This document shows, piece after piece, positions 36,086 through 44,470 of a stretch of DNA of 64,000 nt (positions are counted from its first letter, which is position 1; the number at the start of each line of letters is the position of its first letter). The stretch comes from Variovorax terrae (GTDB lineage: Bacteria > Pseudomonadota > Gammaproteobacteria > Burkholderiales > Burkholderiaceae_C). Below the pieces are notes generated by a model. It worked only from the letters and a program-made list of their open reading frames with translations, was not told where the DNA came from and did not search any database. The position numbers were made by a program, and so were the translations under genes. The stretch covers positions 62,001 to 126,000 of the forward strand of contig NZ_JALGBI010000002.1 in the NCBI RefSeq assembly GCF_022809125.1, given 5' to 3'.

Positions 36086-36802
36086 ATGAGCGACACCCCC
36101 AACCCCTTCGGCTTCGGTAAATTCGTCCCCGGATTCGACTTCCTGCAGAACCTGGCCAAGGGGGCGTCGCAGAACATCCCCCAGATGCCCAACCTCGCCA
36201 ACTGGGTGGCGCCCACGCTCAACGTCGAGGAGCTGGACAAGCGCATCGAGGAGCTCAAGGCCGTGCAGTTCTGGCTCGACCAGAACGCCACCGCGCTCAA
36301 GGCCACCATCCAGGCGCTGGAGGTGCAGAAGATGACGCTGGCCACGCTCAAGGGCATGAACTTCAACATGGGCGACGTGGCCAATGCGTTCAAGCTCAAG
36401 GCCGCCGACACCGTGCTGTCGGGCGTGCAGAAGGTGACCGACACCGCCGCCGACACGGCCAAGACCCTGTCCGGCGTGGCCGCCAAGGGCCGCGCCTCGC
36501 GCAAGAAGAGCGCGGCCGCACCGGCCGCGGCGGCCGGCGTGGTCGATCCGATGCAGTGGTGGGGCGCGCTCACCAGCCAGTTCCAGCAGATCGCGGCCGG
36601 CGCGATGAAGGACGCGGCGCGCCAGACCGCGGTCGACACCACCCGGAACATGGCCACCGGCCTCGCCAAGGGCGCGCTCAAGACAGCCGCCGATATGGCC
36701 CAGGTTGCTACCAAAACCGTAGCAGCCAGTGTCGGCGGGACGCGGACCCCGGCCCGAAAATCCGCTAAAAAGAGCCCCGCGCGCAGCCGCCGGGCCGGCT
36801 GA
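36086..36802 (+). CDS. phaM: PhaM-type polyhydroxyalkanoate granule regulatory protein
   Basis: A 238-residue protein resembling Ralstonia PhaM: VPGFDFLQNLAKGASQN, NWVAPTLNVEELDKRIEELK, VQFWLDQNATALKATIQALE, then MTLATLKGMNFNM. PhaM activates PHA synthase and links granules to DNA through a basic tail. Here the tail is [18 protein letters not shown]. Much of residues 207-229 is encoded by a family A2 repeat. AGGAG precedes ATG 36086. The FIST gene follows after 10 bases, so they may be cotranscribed. Confidence 0.85.
   Translation: MSDTPNPFGFGKFVPGFDFLQNLAKGASQNIPQMPNLANWVAPTLNVEELDKRIEELKAVQFWLDQNATALKATIQALEVQKMTLATLKGMNFNMGDVANAFKLKAADTVLSGVQKVTDTAADTAKTLSGVAAKGRASRKKSAAAPAAAAGVVDPMQWWGALTSQFQQIAAGAMKDAARQTAVDTTRNMATGLAKGALKTAADMAQVATKTVAASVGGTRTPARKSAKKSPARSRRAG
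36704..36766 (+). repeat. Family A repeat in the 3' part of phaM
   Basis: TTGCTACCAAAACCGTAGC, then AGCCAGTGTCGGCGGGACGC, then CCCGAAAATCCGC. It is of the A2 subtype, like the copy at 30036. It lies in frame in the linker just before the basic DNA-binding tail. Confidence 0.6.
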
Positions 36803-36812
36803 GCCGCCGCGC

Positions 36813-38081
36813 ATGAAGCTGTTTCCCTACGGCCACGCCACCCATCCGCAATGGCGCATGGCGGCCGGCCTCGTGCTGGCGCAGCTGCGCGCGCACATGG
36901 CGCTGCCGGACTACGCCAGCGCCCCCACGCTGGGGCTGCTCTACATCACCGACCACTACGCCGGCGCGGCGCAGGACATCCTGGACCACCTGGGCGCCGA
37001 GCTGCCCGAGATCACCGACTGGTCGGGCACGGTGGGCGTGGGCATCGCCTCGAACAACGTCGAGTACTTCGACGAGCCCGCGCTGGCCGTGATGCTGTGC
37101 GAGCTGCCGCCCGAGCAGTACCGCGTGTTCTCCGGGGTGGCGCCGCTGGGCCTCAACTTCGAGCCGCACACCGCGCTGATCCATGCCGACGCCGCCACGC
37201 CCGACGTGGCCGAGCTGATCGGCGAGATGGCCGCGCGCACCGCCACCGGCTACCTGTTCGGCGGGCTGGCCTCGAGCCGCTCGCGGACGGTGCAGTTCGC
37301 CGTGGGCGGCAACGGCAACATCAAGGGCCATGGCGCGGCGCGCGGCGTGTTCAGCGGCGGCCTCTCGGGCGTGGCCTTCGGCGAGGGCGTGGCCCTGGTG
37401 TCGCGCGTGACCCAGGGCTGCCAGCCGGTGTCGCCGGTGCACGAGATCACCGCGGCCGAGGGCAACGTGGTCACCGGGCTCGACGGGCAGCCCGCGCTCG
37501 AGGTGCTGATGCGCGACCTCGGCGTCTCGCTCGACGAGCCGCGCGGCGCGCTGGCCAAGGTGCGCGCCACGCTGGTGGGCCTGATGCGGCCCGGCGACGG
37601 CGCGGCGGGCGAGCTGGTCAACCGCGCCGGCCATTTCGGCGTCGACACCCAGGTGCGCCACATCATCGGCCTCGACCCGGCGCGCCAGGGCGTGGCGGTG
37701 GCCGACCCGGTGCAGCCCGGCACGCGCCTGGCGTTCTGCCAGCGCAATGCGCAGGCCGCGCGCGCCGACCTGATCCGCGTCTGCGCCGAGATCCGCGAGG
37801 AGCTCGAGCCCGAGGAAATGCCGCTGTCCGCGGCGGCCGCGCTGGCCGCACCCGAGGCCGAGTCGGCCCCCAACCCGGCGCGGCGCATTGCCGGCGCGGT
37901 CTACGTGAGCTGCGCCGGGCGCGGCGGCCCGCATTTCGGCGCGCCCAGCGCCGAGCTGCAGATCGTGCGCCGCGCGCTCGGCGACGTGCCGCTGGTGGGC
38001 TTCTTCGCCGGCGGCGAGATCGCGCGCCACCACCTGTATGGCTACACCGGCGTGCTCACGGTGTTCACGGCGGCAGACTGA
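36813..38081 (+). CDS. FIST-domain protein (FIST_N and FIST_C)
   Basis: A 422-residue protein with a FIST_N domain (about residues 30-240, with YLFGGLASSRSRTVQFA) and a FIST_C domain (about 260-415, with GDVPLVGFFAGGEIARHHLYG). FIST domains are thought to sense small ligands such as amino acids in signalling proteins. No kinase or methyl-acceptor partner adjoins it. Start ATG 36813 lies 10 bases after the phaM stop. Confidence 0.86.
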   Translation: MKLFPYGHATHPQWRMAAGLVLAQLRAHMALPDYASAPTLGLLYITDHYAGAAQDILDHLGAELPEITDWSGTVGVGIASNNVEYFDEPALAVMLCELPPEQYRVFSGVAPLGLNFEPHTALIHADAATPDVAELIGEMAARTATGYLFGGLASSRSRTVQFAVGGNGNIKGHGAARGVFSGGLSGVAFGEGVALVSRVTQGCQPVSPVHEITAAEGNVVTGLDGQPALEVLMRDLGVSLDEPRGALAKVRATLVGLMRPGDGAAGELVNRAGHFGVDTQVRHIIGLDPARQGVAVADPVQPGTRLAFCQRNAQAARADLIRVCAEIREELEPEEMPLSAAAALAAPEAESAPNPARRIAGAVYVSCAGRGGPHFGAPSAELQIVRRALGDVPLVGFFAGGEIARHHLYGYTGVLTVFTAAD

Positions 38082-38088
38082 GGCGGGG

Positions 38089-38460
38089 ATGACGCGCCGC
38101 CTCCTGCCGTTGCTGCTGCTGGGCCTAGGCCTGCTCGCCGGCACCGGCGAGGCCGCGCAGTGCTACCGCAACCCGCAGGGCGCGCTGCGCTGCCGCGCCG
38201 CGCCCGACACGCCCTGCATGGCCGGCCGCAACGGCGAGGTGATGTGCGCGCCTAGGGGCGGCGGCATCGTGGCCGACCGCGAAGGCAACCCGCTGTGCGG
38301 CATCGGCCGCTGCGTGCAGGCGCCCAACGGCGACCCGGTCTGCGCCACGCAACTGCGCGGCGCCGTGACCATGCGCACCGACGGCACGCCGGTCTGCGCC
38401 GGCGGCTGCGTGCCGGGCCAGGCCGGGCTGTGCCGGCCCGAGACGCCGCAAAGCCCCTGA
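38089..38460 (+). CDS. Small secreted cysteine-rich protein, unknown
   Basis: A 123-residue protein, not recognised as a named family. Residues 1-23 form a signal peptide (LLPLLLLGLGLLAGTGEAA). The mature part has about ten Cys in a repeated layout (QCYRNPQGALRC, PCMAGRNGEVMC, LCGIGRC, PVCATQ, PVCAGGC, GLC), so it is probably a disulfide-rich periplasmic or secreted protein. Start ATG 38089 follows GGCGGGG, 7 bases after the FIST stop. Confidence 0.72.
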   Translation: MTRRLLPLLLLGLGLLAGTGEAAQCYRNPQGALRCRAAPDTPCMAGRNGEVMCAPRGGGIVADREGNPLCGIGRCVQAPNGDPVCATQLRGAVTMRTDGTPVCAGGCVPGQAGLCRPETPQSP

Positions 38461-38491
38461 GCCATGGACGTGCCGGCATAAACTCCGCTCC

Positions 38492-39601
38492 ATGAACCCT
38501 GCCGACGCTGCCGCCACCGATTCCAAGCCGCCCGGCCTCGGGCGCAGCCTGTCATGGGCCTGGCAGGCCCCGCCCGCCGGCGGCGTGTCGCGGCTGAACC
38601 TCACCTGGCGCCTGCTGAAGGCGCAGCTGCGCTCCAACCTGGCCTTGCGCCGCTGGATGGCGGTGGTCCACGAGCACCACGAGCGCGGCCTGATGCCCGA
38701 CCTGCCGGCCGAATTCCTGCGCGCGGTGCGGCCCGACGTGAACCGGGGCGTGTCGCTGCCCCAGCGCATCACGCACCTGATCGACCATGCCGACTGGCTG
38801 GAGACGGCGTTCCAGCCCGCCGCGCTGCAGCAGCTGGCGGCTGGGCAGCCGGTGGTGCTGGCCGAGCTGCCGTCGTCCGGCCATGACCCGCTGCGCCTGC
38901 AGCTGCAGCGCGCCGCGCCCCACAGCCTGGAAGGCGACCTGCTGCTCACGCTGACGACGCTGCCGGACGACGGCCGCGCGGTGGACCTCGCGGCGCTCGC
39001 GTTCAGCTGCTTTCGCATCCAGGGCCAGCCCTGCCTGGCGATCGGCGGCCTGCGCGGGCCGCGGCAGCCCGGCGGGCGCCTGAGTCCGGAAGACCTGCTG
39101 CGGGCCCTGCGGGGCTGGAGAACGCCGGTGTTCCTGGTGCGCGTGATGCAGTCGCTGGCCCAGTTCTGGAACCTGCCGCTGGTTGGCCTGGACCCGGCCT
39201 GGCACTCGCTGCAGGCCGGCGGCCGGCTGCCGCGGGACGCCGGCCGCCGCGAGCTGGCCCAGCGCATTGCCGACAGCCACAACGCCCTGTGGGAGCACTT
39301 CGGCGCCAAGCATGGCGCCGAAGGCTGGCGCGTGCTGTCGCGCGAATCCGACGACGCGCTGGCGGCCACCGCCTCGTCGGCCGACAAGCGTGCGCGCCAG
39401 GCCCGGCGCGCAGACTACTGGATCCGTGTCAACACCCGGCTGAGCCGCGGCCTGGGCGAGGTGCTGCTGCGCCCCGGCCGGCACGCCAGCCTGCACGGCA
39501 TGACCGAGAGCCACACGATCCAGGACAACCCGTTCACCCGTTCGGGCGCGCCCTCCAGCGTGCTGGACTCGGGGCCCGGCGAACTGATCGGCCGGCTCTG
39601 A
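38492..39601 (+). CDS. VirK/YbjX-family (DUF535) protein
   Basis: A 369-residue protein of the VirK/YbjX family. Recognisable parts are the N-terminal LTWRLLKAQLRSNLALRRWM and the C-terminal segment with ADYWIRVNTRL. Relatives affect envelope stress resistance and virulence-protein localisation in enteric bacteria; the biochemical role is unknown. It is convergent with dadA, with 39 bases between ends. Confidence 0.75.
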   Translation: MNPADAAATDSKPPGLGRSLSWAWQAPPAGGVSRLNLTWRLLKAQLRSNLALRRWMAVVHEHHERGLMPDLPAEFLRAVRPDVNRGVSLPQRITHLIDHADWLETAFQPAALQQLAAGQPVVLAELPSSGHDPLRLQLQRAAPHSLEGDLLLTLTTLPDDGRAVDLAALAFSCFRIQGQPCLAIGGLRGPRQPGGRLSPEDLLRALRGWRTPVFLVRVMQSLAQFWNLPLVGLDPAWHSLQAGGRLPRDAGRRELAQRIADSHNALWEHFGAKHGAEGWRVLSRESDDALAATASSADKRARQARRADYWIRVNTRLSRGLGEVLLRPGRHASLHGMTESHTIQDNPFTRSGAPSSVLDSGPGELIGRL

Positions 39602-39640
39602 GGTTCGCCTGCCGGCAGGGCAGGGCGCGCACGGTCCCGT

Positions 39641-40963
39641 TCAGGCCTTGCCGGCGGGCTGCGGCAGCGTCATCGAGGCACCGGCGCCGCGCCGCACGCT
39701 GCCCGTGAACGCAAAATCGACCTCGGGCGCGAGCCCGCTCACGATGCGCGCGATCGACTTGCCCGAGCCGCAGGCATGGGTCCAGCCCAGCGTGCCGTGG
39801 CCGGTGTTGAGGAACAGGTTCGGCAGCTTCGTCCCGCCGATCAGCGGCACGTTGCTCGGCGTGGCGGGGCGCAGGCCGGTCCAGAACTGGGCCTGCGTGG
39901 TGTCGCCGGCGCCAGGGAACAGTTCTTCGACGCGGCGCACGATGGCTTCGCAGCGCACGCGGTTCAGGTCGCGGTCGTAGCCGTTGAGCTCGGCCGTGCC
40001 GGCGATGCGCAGGCGGTCGCCCGACTCGGAGGTGTAGCGCGAGAACACGAGCTTGAACTCGTCGTCGGTCAGCGAGACCTGGTGCGCCTTCGAGGCGTCC
40101 TTCACGGGCAGCGTCACCGAGTAGCCCTTGGCCGGATAGATCGGCAGGCGAATGCCCAGCGGCGCGGCGTACAGCGGGCTCAGCGAGCCCATGGCCAGCA
40201 CGAAGGCGTCGCCGCGGATGCGCTGGAAACGGCCTTCGCTGTCGGTGGCCTCGACGTGGTCGATGCTGCCGCCGGCTTCGCGCAGCGCGGTCACCGTGTG
40301 GCTCATCAGGAACCGGACGCCGGCGGCCTGTGCCAGCGTGACGAGCTCGCGCGCGAAGCGGTTGGCGTCGCCCGATTCGTCCTCGGCCGTGTAGGTGGCG
40401 CCGGCCAGTTGCGGACGGATGTGGGCGAGCGCGGGCTCGATCTTCACGGCCTCGTCGGCCGAGATCACCCGGCGCTCGCAGCCCAGCGCGCGCATCTGCT
40501 CGGCGGGCTGGAGGGCGGCGTCGAACTCCTTTTGCGTCGTGTAGAAGTGCAGGATGCCCTGCGTGCGCTGGTCGTAGGCCAGGCCGGTGTCGCGGCGCAG
40601 CTGCTGCAGCACGTTGCGGCTGTAGGTGCCCAGGCGCACGATCTGCTCGATGTTGTGCCGGGTGCGCGCCGGCGTGCATTCGCGCAGGAACTGCAGGCCC
40701 CAGAGCCACTGGCGCAGGTCGGCGCGCAGGCGGAACAGCAGCGGCGCGTCTTCCTTGCCCAGCCACTGCAGCACCTTGAGCGGCGCACTCGGGTTGGCCC
40801 AGGGCTCGGCATGGCTGACCGAGATCTGCCCGCCGTTGGCGAAGCTGGTTTCGGCGGCCGGGGTGGCCTGCCGGTCGATCACGGTCACGTCGTGGCCGAG
40901 CTGCTGGAGGTAATACGCCGAGGTGACGCCGAGCAGGCCGGCGCCGAGAACGATCACTCGCAT
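39641..40963 (-). CDS. dadA: D-amino acid dehydrogenase
   Basis: A 440-residue FAD enzyme that oxidises D-amino acids to keto acids and ammonia, feeding electrons to the respiratory chain. The N-terminal FAD motif is VIVLGAGLLGVTSAYYLQQLG, followed by ETSFANGGQISVSHAEPWAN; the C-terminal NTGHGTLGWTHACGSGK is typical of DadA. No alanine racemase gene adjoins it. The glycine riboswitch upstream suggests glycine, or an amine breakdown product of it, matters for this enzyme; that is inference. Confidence 0.9.
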   Translation of the reverse strand: MRVIVLGAGLLGVTSAYYLQQLGHDVTVIDRQATPAAETSFANGGQISVSHAEPWANPSAPLKVLQWLGKEDAPLLFRLRADLRQWLWGLQFLRECTPARTRHNIEQIVRLGTYSRNVLQQLRRDTGLAYDQRTQGILHFYTTQKEFDAALQPAEQMRALGCERRVISADEAVKIEPALAHIRPQLAGATYTAEDESGDANRFARELVTLAQAAGVRFLMSHTVTALREAGGSIDHVEATDSEGRFQRIRGDAFVLAMGSLSPLYAAPLGIRLPIYPAKGYSVTLPVKDASKAHQVSLTDDEFKLVFSRYTSESGDRLRIAGTAELNGYDRDLNRVRCEAIVRRVEELFPGAGDTTQAQFWTGLRPATPSNVPLIGGTKLPNLFLNTGHGTLGWTHACGSGKSIARIVSGLAPEVDFAFTGSVRRGAGASMTLPQPAGKA

Positions 40964-41011
40964 GATGAGAGCCTTTTTGACAGAAGGTCCGCGCGGGGTG
41001 GACGCGAGCTG

Positions 41012-41060
41012 CTATCAAAAGAGGAGCAACCCGGCGCTGTCCGCGTGGTTGCCGCTCCCC
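41012..41060 (-). terminator. Terminator hairpin of the glycine riboswitch
   Basis: On the minus strand GGAGCGGCAACC pairs, with a small bulge, with GGGTTGCTCC and runs into TCTTTT. It lies between the aptamer and dadA and is the likely expression platform. Confidence 0.65.
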
Positions 41061-41148
41061 CTGTCCTTGGTACCTGAGAGATTCACCCGCCGGTTCTCCG
41101 GGGGGCTTGCTCCTTCGGTGCATCACGGTGGTGATGGCTCTCCAGACG
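41061..41148 (-). promoter_or_regulatory. Glycine riboswitch (single aptamer)
   Basis: On the minus strand the core reads CTGGAGAG, a hairpin (CCATCACCACCGTGATG), CACCGAAGGAGCAAGCC, then GGAGAA, and closes GGTGAATCTCTCAGGTACC with AAGGACAG. These are the conserved glycine aptamer blocks. I see one aptamer only. Glycine riboswitches usually raise expression of glycine-use genes when glycine is abundant. It lies about 100 bases upstream of dadA. Confidence 0.85.
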
Positions 41149-41459
41149 GCTTTTCAGTGTGTGCAGTACGGAACCTGAGCGTGTATGGGAGTTTGCGCCT
41201 TCGGTGGAACGCGGCTGGCGCGTTCGCTCTCCTGCAGCTGTCCATTGTAGAGGGAGTCGGGCAGTGCGGTATCGCCTGCCGGTACGCGGCGTGCCGCCTG
41301 GCAGGCCCCGGCGAAGCAGCGCCGCCGGCCGGGGGCCGCGCGGCCACACTGGCGCCGTGGATGCCACCCGGGAGAAGGCATGAGCCGCCCCCGGAACCGC
41401 CACAGGCCTGCGGCACAATCTGCCGCAACATCGACGCCGACCGTGAAGAGGAGCCCCGT
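41149..41459. other. Divergent upstream region without a gene
   Basis: No credible coding sequence is seen in these 311 bp between the glycine riboswitch and the LplT-PlsC gene. On the minus strand TACAAT (about 41244-41249) could be a -10 box for the riboswitch transcript, but no good -35 is seen. GAAGAGGAG at 41445-41453 is the ribosome binding site of the plus-strand gene. Confidence 0.5.
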
Positions 41460-43382
41460 ATGACGAGCCAGAGCAGCCCCGCCGCCGCCCCCGCGCCGGG
41501 CGAGCACCCCAACCAGTTCGCGCTGCTCCGGCAACGCCGCTTCGCGCCCTTCTTCTGGACGCAGTTCTCGGGCGCGGCCAACGACAACCTGTTCAAGTTC
41601 GCCTTCACCGTGATGGTGACCTACCAGCTCAGCGTGGGCTGGCTGCCGCCGGCGATGGCGGGGCTGGTGATCGGTGCGCTGTTCATCCTGCCGTTCCTGC
41701 TGTTCTCGGCCACCAGCGGCCAGCTCACCGACAAGCACGACAAGACGGTGATGATCCGCTTCGTGAAGAACCTGGAGATCGTGATCATGGCGATCGCGGC
41801 CTGGGGCTTCTACAGCGAGAACGCGGCGGTGCTGCTGGGCTGCACCTTCCTCATGGGCCTGCACTCCACGCTGTTCGGCCCGGTCAAGTTCGCCTATCTG
41901 CCGCAGGTGCTCAATGAGCGCGAACTGACCGGCGGCAACGGCATGGTGGAGATGGGCACCTTCGTCGCGATCCTGCTGGGCAACGTCGTGGGCGGGCTGA
42001 TCATGGCGGTGCCCGAGGTCGGCCACCGCGACGTGGCCATCGCCTGCGTGCTGCTGGCGCTGGCGGGGCGCGCGGTGGCGCAGTTCATCCCGAGCGCGCC
42101 GGCCACCGACCCGGGCCTGAAGATCAACTGGAACCCGGTCAGCGAGACCTGGCGCAACCTGCGGCTGGCGCACGACAACATCGTGGTCTTCCGATCGCTG
42201 CTGGGCATCAGCTGGATGTGGTTCTTCGGCGCGGTGTTCCTGAGCCAGTTCCCGAGCTTCGCCAAGGAGGTGCTGCACGGCAACGAGCAGGTGGCCTCGC
42301 TGCTGCTGGTGGTGTTCTCCATCGGCATCGGCACCGGCTCGCTCCTGTGCGAGGTGCTGAGCCGCCGCCACATCGAGATCGGCCTGGTGCCGCTGGGCGC
42401 GATCGGCATGAGCGTGTTCGCGGTGGACCTGTACTTCGCCGCGCGCGGCCTGCCGCCGGCCGACAGCCTCACGTTGGGCCAGTTCGTGGCGATCGGCGCG
42501 CACTGGCGCGTGATGGCCGACCTGGCGCTGCTGAGCCTGTTCGCGGGCCTGTACAGCGTGCCGATGTACGCGCTGATCCAGATGCGCGCGCAGCCCACGC
42601 ACCGCGCCCGCATCATCGCGGCCAACAACATCCTCAATGCGCTGTTCATGATCGCCAGCTCGGTGATCGCGGGCGGGCTGCTCGAGGCCGGCTTCACCAT
42701 CCCGCAGATCTTCCTGCTGGTGGGCCTGGCCAATGCGGTGGTGGCCTTCTACATCTTCATGCTGGTGCCCGAGTACCTGCTGCGCTTCATCGCCTGGGGC
42801 GCCTCGCGCTTCATCTACCGCTTCCGGGTGCGGGGCGACGAGCACATCCCGATGCAGGGCGCGGCCGTGCTGGTGTGCAACCATGTGAGCTTCGTCGATG
42901 CGGTGCTGCTGATGGCGGCCAGCCCGCGGCCGATCCGCTTCCTGATGGATCACCGCATCTTCCGTTTCCCGGTGCTGGGCTGGCTGTTCCGGCTGGCCAA
43001 GGCCATCCCGATCGCGCCGCAGAAGGAAGACCCGGCCGCCTACGAGGCCGCCTTCGAGCAGGCCGCCGAGGTGTTGCGTGAGGGCGACCTGCTGGCCATC
43101 TTTCCCGAGGGCGGCATCACGCGCGACGGGCAGATCCAGGAGTTCAAGGGCGGCATCATGAAGATCCTCGAGCGCGCGCCGGCGCCGGTGATCCCGATGG
43201 CGCTGACCAACCTCTGGGGCTCGTACTTCAGCCGCATCGAGAAGGAAGGCGCCATGGTGCGGCCGTTCCGGCGCGGCATGTTCAGCCGCGTCGGCCTCAA
43301 CGTGGGCGCGGCCCTGGCGCCGGCCGAGGTCCAGCCGCAGCCGCTGCGCGAACGCGTGGCGGCCCTGCTGGCGCAGGGCTGA
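41460..43382 (+). CDS. LplT-type MFS transporter fused to PlsC-type acyltransferase
   Basis: A 640-residue fusion. Residues about 25-425 form an MFS transporter related to lysophospholipid flippase LplT (FWTQFSGAANDNLFKFAF at the first helix). Residues about 430-635 form a 1-acylglycerol-3-phosphate acyltransferase domain with the catalytic HVSFVD (H-x4-D) and the FPEGGITRDG block. Together they could import and re-acylate lysophospholipids. Many relatives carry a third acyl-ACP synthetase domain (Aas); it is absent here. Start ATG 41460 follows GAAGAGGAG. Confidence 0.86.
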   Translation: MTSQSSPAAAPAPGEHPNQFALLRQRRFAPFFWTQFSGAANDNLFKFAFTVMVTYQLSVGWLPPAMAGLVIGALFILPFLLFSATSGQLTDKHDKTVMIRFVKNLEIVIMAIAAWGFYSENAAVLLGCTFLMGLHSTLFGPVKFAYLPQVLNERELTGGNGMVEMGTFVAILLGNVVGGLIMAVPEVGHRDVAIACVLLALAGRAVAQFIPSAPATDPGLKINWNPVSETWRNLRLAHDNIVVFRSLLGISWMWFFGAVFLSQFPSFAKEVLHGNEQVASLLLVVFSIGIGTGSLLCEVLSRRHIEIGLVPLGAIGMSVFAVDLYFAARGLPPADSLTLGQFVAIGAHWRVMADLALLSLFAGLYSVPMYALIQMRAQPTHRARIIAANNILNALFMIASSVIAGGLLEAGFTIPQIFLLVGLANAVVAFYIFMLVPEYLLRFIAWGASRFIYRFRVRGDEHIPMQGAAVLVCNHVSFVDAVLLMAASPRPIRFLMDHRIFRFPVLGWLFRLAKAIPIAPQKEDPAAYEAAFEQAAEVLREGDLLAIFPEGGITRDGQIQEFKGGIMKILERAPAPVIPMALTNLWGSYFSRIEKEGAMVRPFRRGMFSRVGLNVGAALAPAEVQPQPLRERVAALLAQG

Positions 43383-43500
43383 ACGGTACTGCCAACCGAT
43401 ACCGGCCGACGCATCCGCCACGACTTTGCAGCGCCGCGCGGGTACCCGGCCGCGCCGCGCCACACTGCGCTCCATGTTCAACCAACCGGAGGGGTTTTTT

Positions 43501-43971
43501 ATGCAAGTGATGGTGCATCGCGATTCCAAGGCCTGGCAGCTGCAGGTGTGGGCGTCCTTCGGGATCGCCGTTTTTCTGTGTGCCGTGGGGCTGGCCTGGC
43601 TGCCGGGCCGGGACCTGGACCGGGCGTTCATGATCATGGGCTACTTCTTCTGCCTGTCCGCGGCCTTCGTCCTCGCCAAGTTCGTGCGCGACAACGAAGC
43701 GGGCCGCGCCGAACGCCGCCCGTCCGATACGCCGATGTTCCGCATGGTGGTGTGGGGCGGCTTCTTCCTGGCCATGGGGCTGACCGGCTGGGGCCTGTGG
43801 CGCATGGAGGTCAACGAGACCTACAAGGCCTTCCTGCTGGTGAGCTGGCTCTACCTGATCACCTGCACCTTCACGCTGGCCAAGACCCTGCGCGACCGCC
43901 ACGAAGCCGACCTCGCCGAAGCGCGCCTGCAGGGCCGCATGGCGCGCGGCGAAGAAGCCGCTGCCCGCTGA
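43501..43971 (+). CDS. yiaA: YiaA/YiaB-family inner membrane protein
   Basis: A 156-residue membrane protein built from two similar two-helix units (WASFGIAVFLCAVGLAWLPG and WGGFFLAMGLTGWGLWRME), the YiaAB domain. Function is unknown. Start ATG 43501 follows GGAGG by about 8 bases; ATG 43474 is in frame but would put the ribosome binding site inside the gene. Confidence 0.8.
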   Translation: MQVMVHRDSKAWQLQVWASFGIAVFLCAVGLAWLPGRDLDRAFMIMGYFFCLSAAFVLAKFVRDNEAGRAERRPSDTPMFRMVVWGGFFLAMGLTGWGLWRMEVNETYKAFLLVSWLYLITCTFTLAKTLRDRHEADLAEARLQGRMARGEEAAAR

Positions 43972-44004
43972 AGCACCGGCACCCATAACGACGAAGGAAT
44001 CCTC

Positions 44005-44466
44005 ATGAAACTCCGAATGACGGCATCGGCCTGCCTCCTGGCCGCCAGTCTTCTGTCCGGCCTGCCTGCGCAGGCCCATGCCCAGGGCGCGGCCTCGGCC
44101 GTGAGCGCCGTCTCGGCCCTGCCGCTGGCCTCCGTGGTGACGGTGGGCGCCAGCGCTGCCAGTGCCGCGCTGGCGCTGCCGCTGCCGGTCGCGCTGTCGG
44201 CGGGGGGCGCGGTGCTCACGGTCAAGGCCGTGGAGGCCAGTGCCCGCGGCACGGTGTACCTGCTGGAGCGGGCCTCTGACGGCGCGCGCGTGAGCGTGGA
44301 GGTGGTGGGCCGGGGCGCGAGCCAGGCCGTGCTGTCGGCCGGAACGGCGGTGACCGTCAGCGTCATCGGCGCGGGCGTGGTGCTGTCGGCGCTGGGCGAG
44401 GCCATCGCCTTCGTGCCCAATGAACTGGGCCGCGCCCTGCTGCACAACGAGCGCATCACGTTCTGA
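44005..44466 (+). CDS. Exported protein, unknown, paired with the DUF2145 gene
   Basis: A 153-residue protein I do not recognise. Residues 1-27 form a signal peptide (ASLLSGLPAQAHAQ). The mature part is strongly Ala/Val/Ser-rich with long hydrophobic stretches and few charges, and might be membrane-associated. Its stop is 4 bases before the next gene, so the two are surely one operon. Confidence 0.7.
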   Translation: MKLRMTASACLLAASLLSGLPAQAHAQGAASAVSAVSALPLASVVTVGASAASAALALPLPVALSAGGAVLTVKAVEASARGTVYLLERASDGARVSVEVVGRGASQAVLSAGTAVTVSVIGAGVVLSALGEAIAFVPNELGRALLHNERITF

Positions 44467-44470
44467 CGCC

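Noticed and set aside
41012..41030. GCTATCAAAAGAGGAGC near dadA as an eleventh family A copy
   Set aside because: Only the first few bases match; the rest is explained by the riboswitch terminator arm.
41154..43637. An 827-codon open frame on the minus strand
   Set aside because: It is antisense to the LplT-PlsC fusion gene; composition is His/Arg/Gln-rich, typical of a shadow frame.
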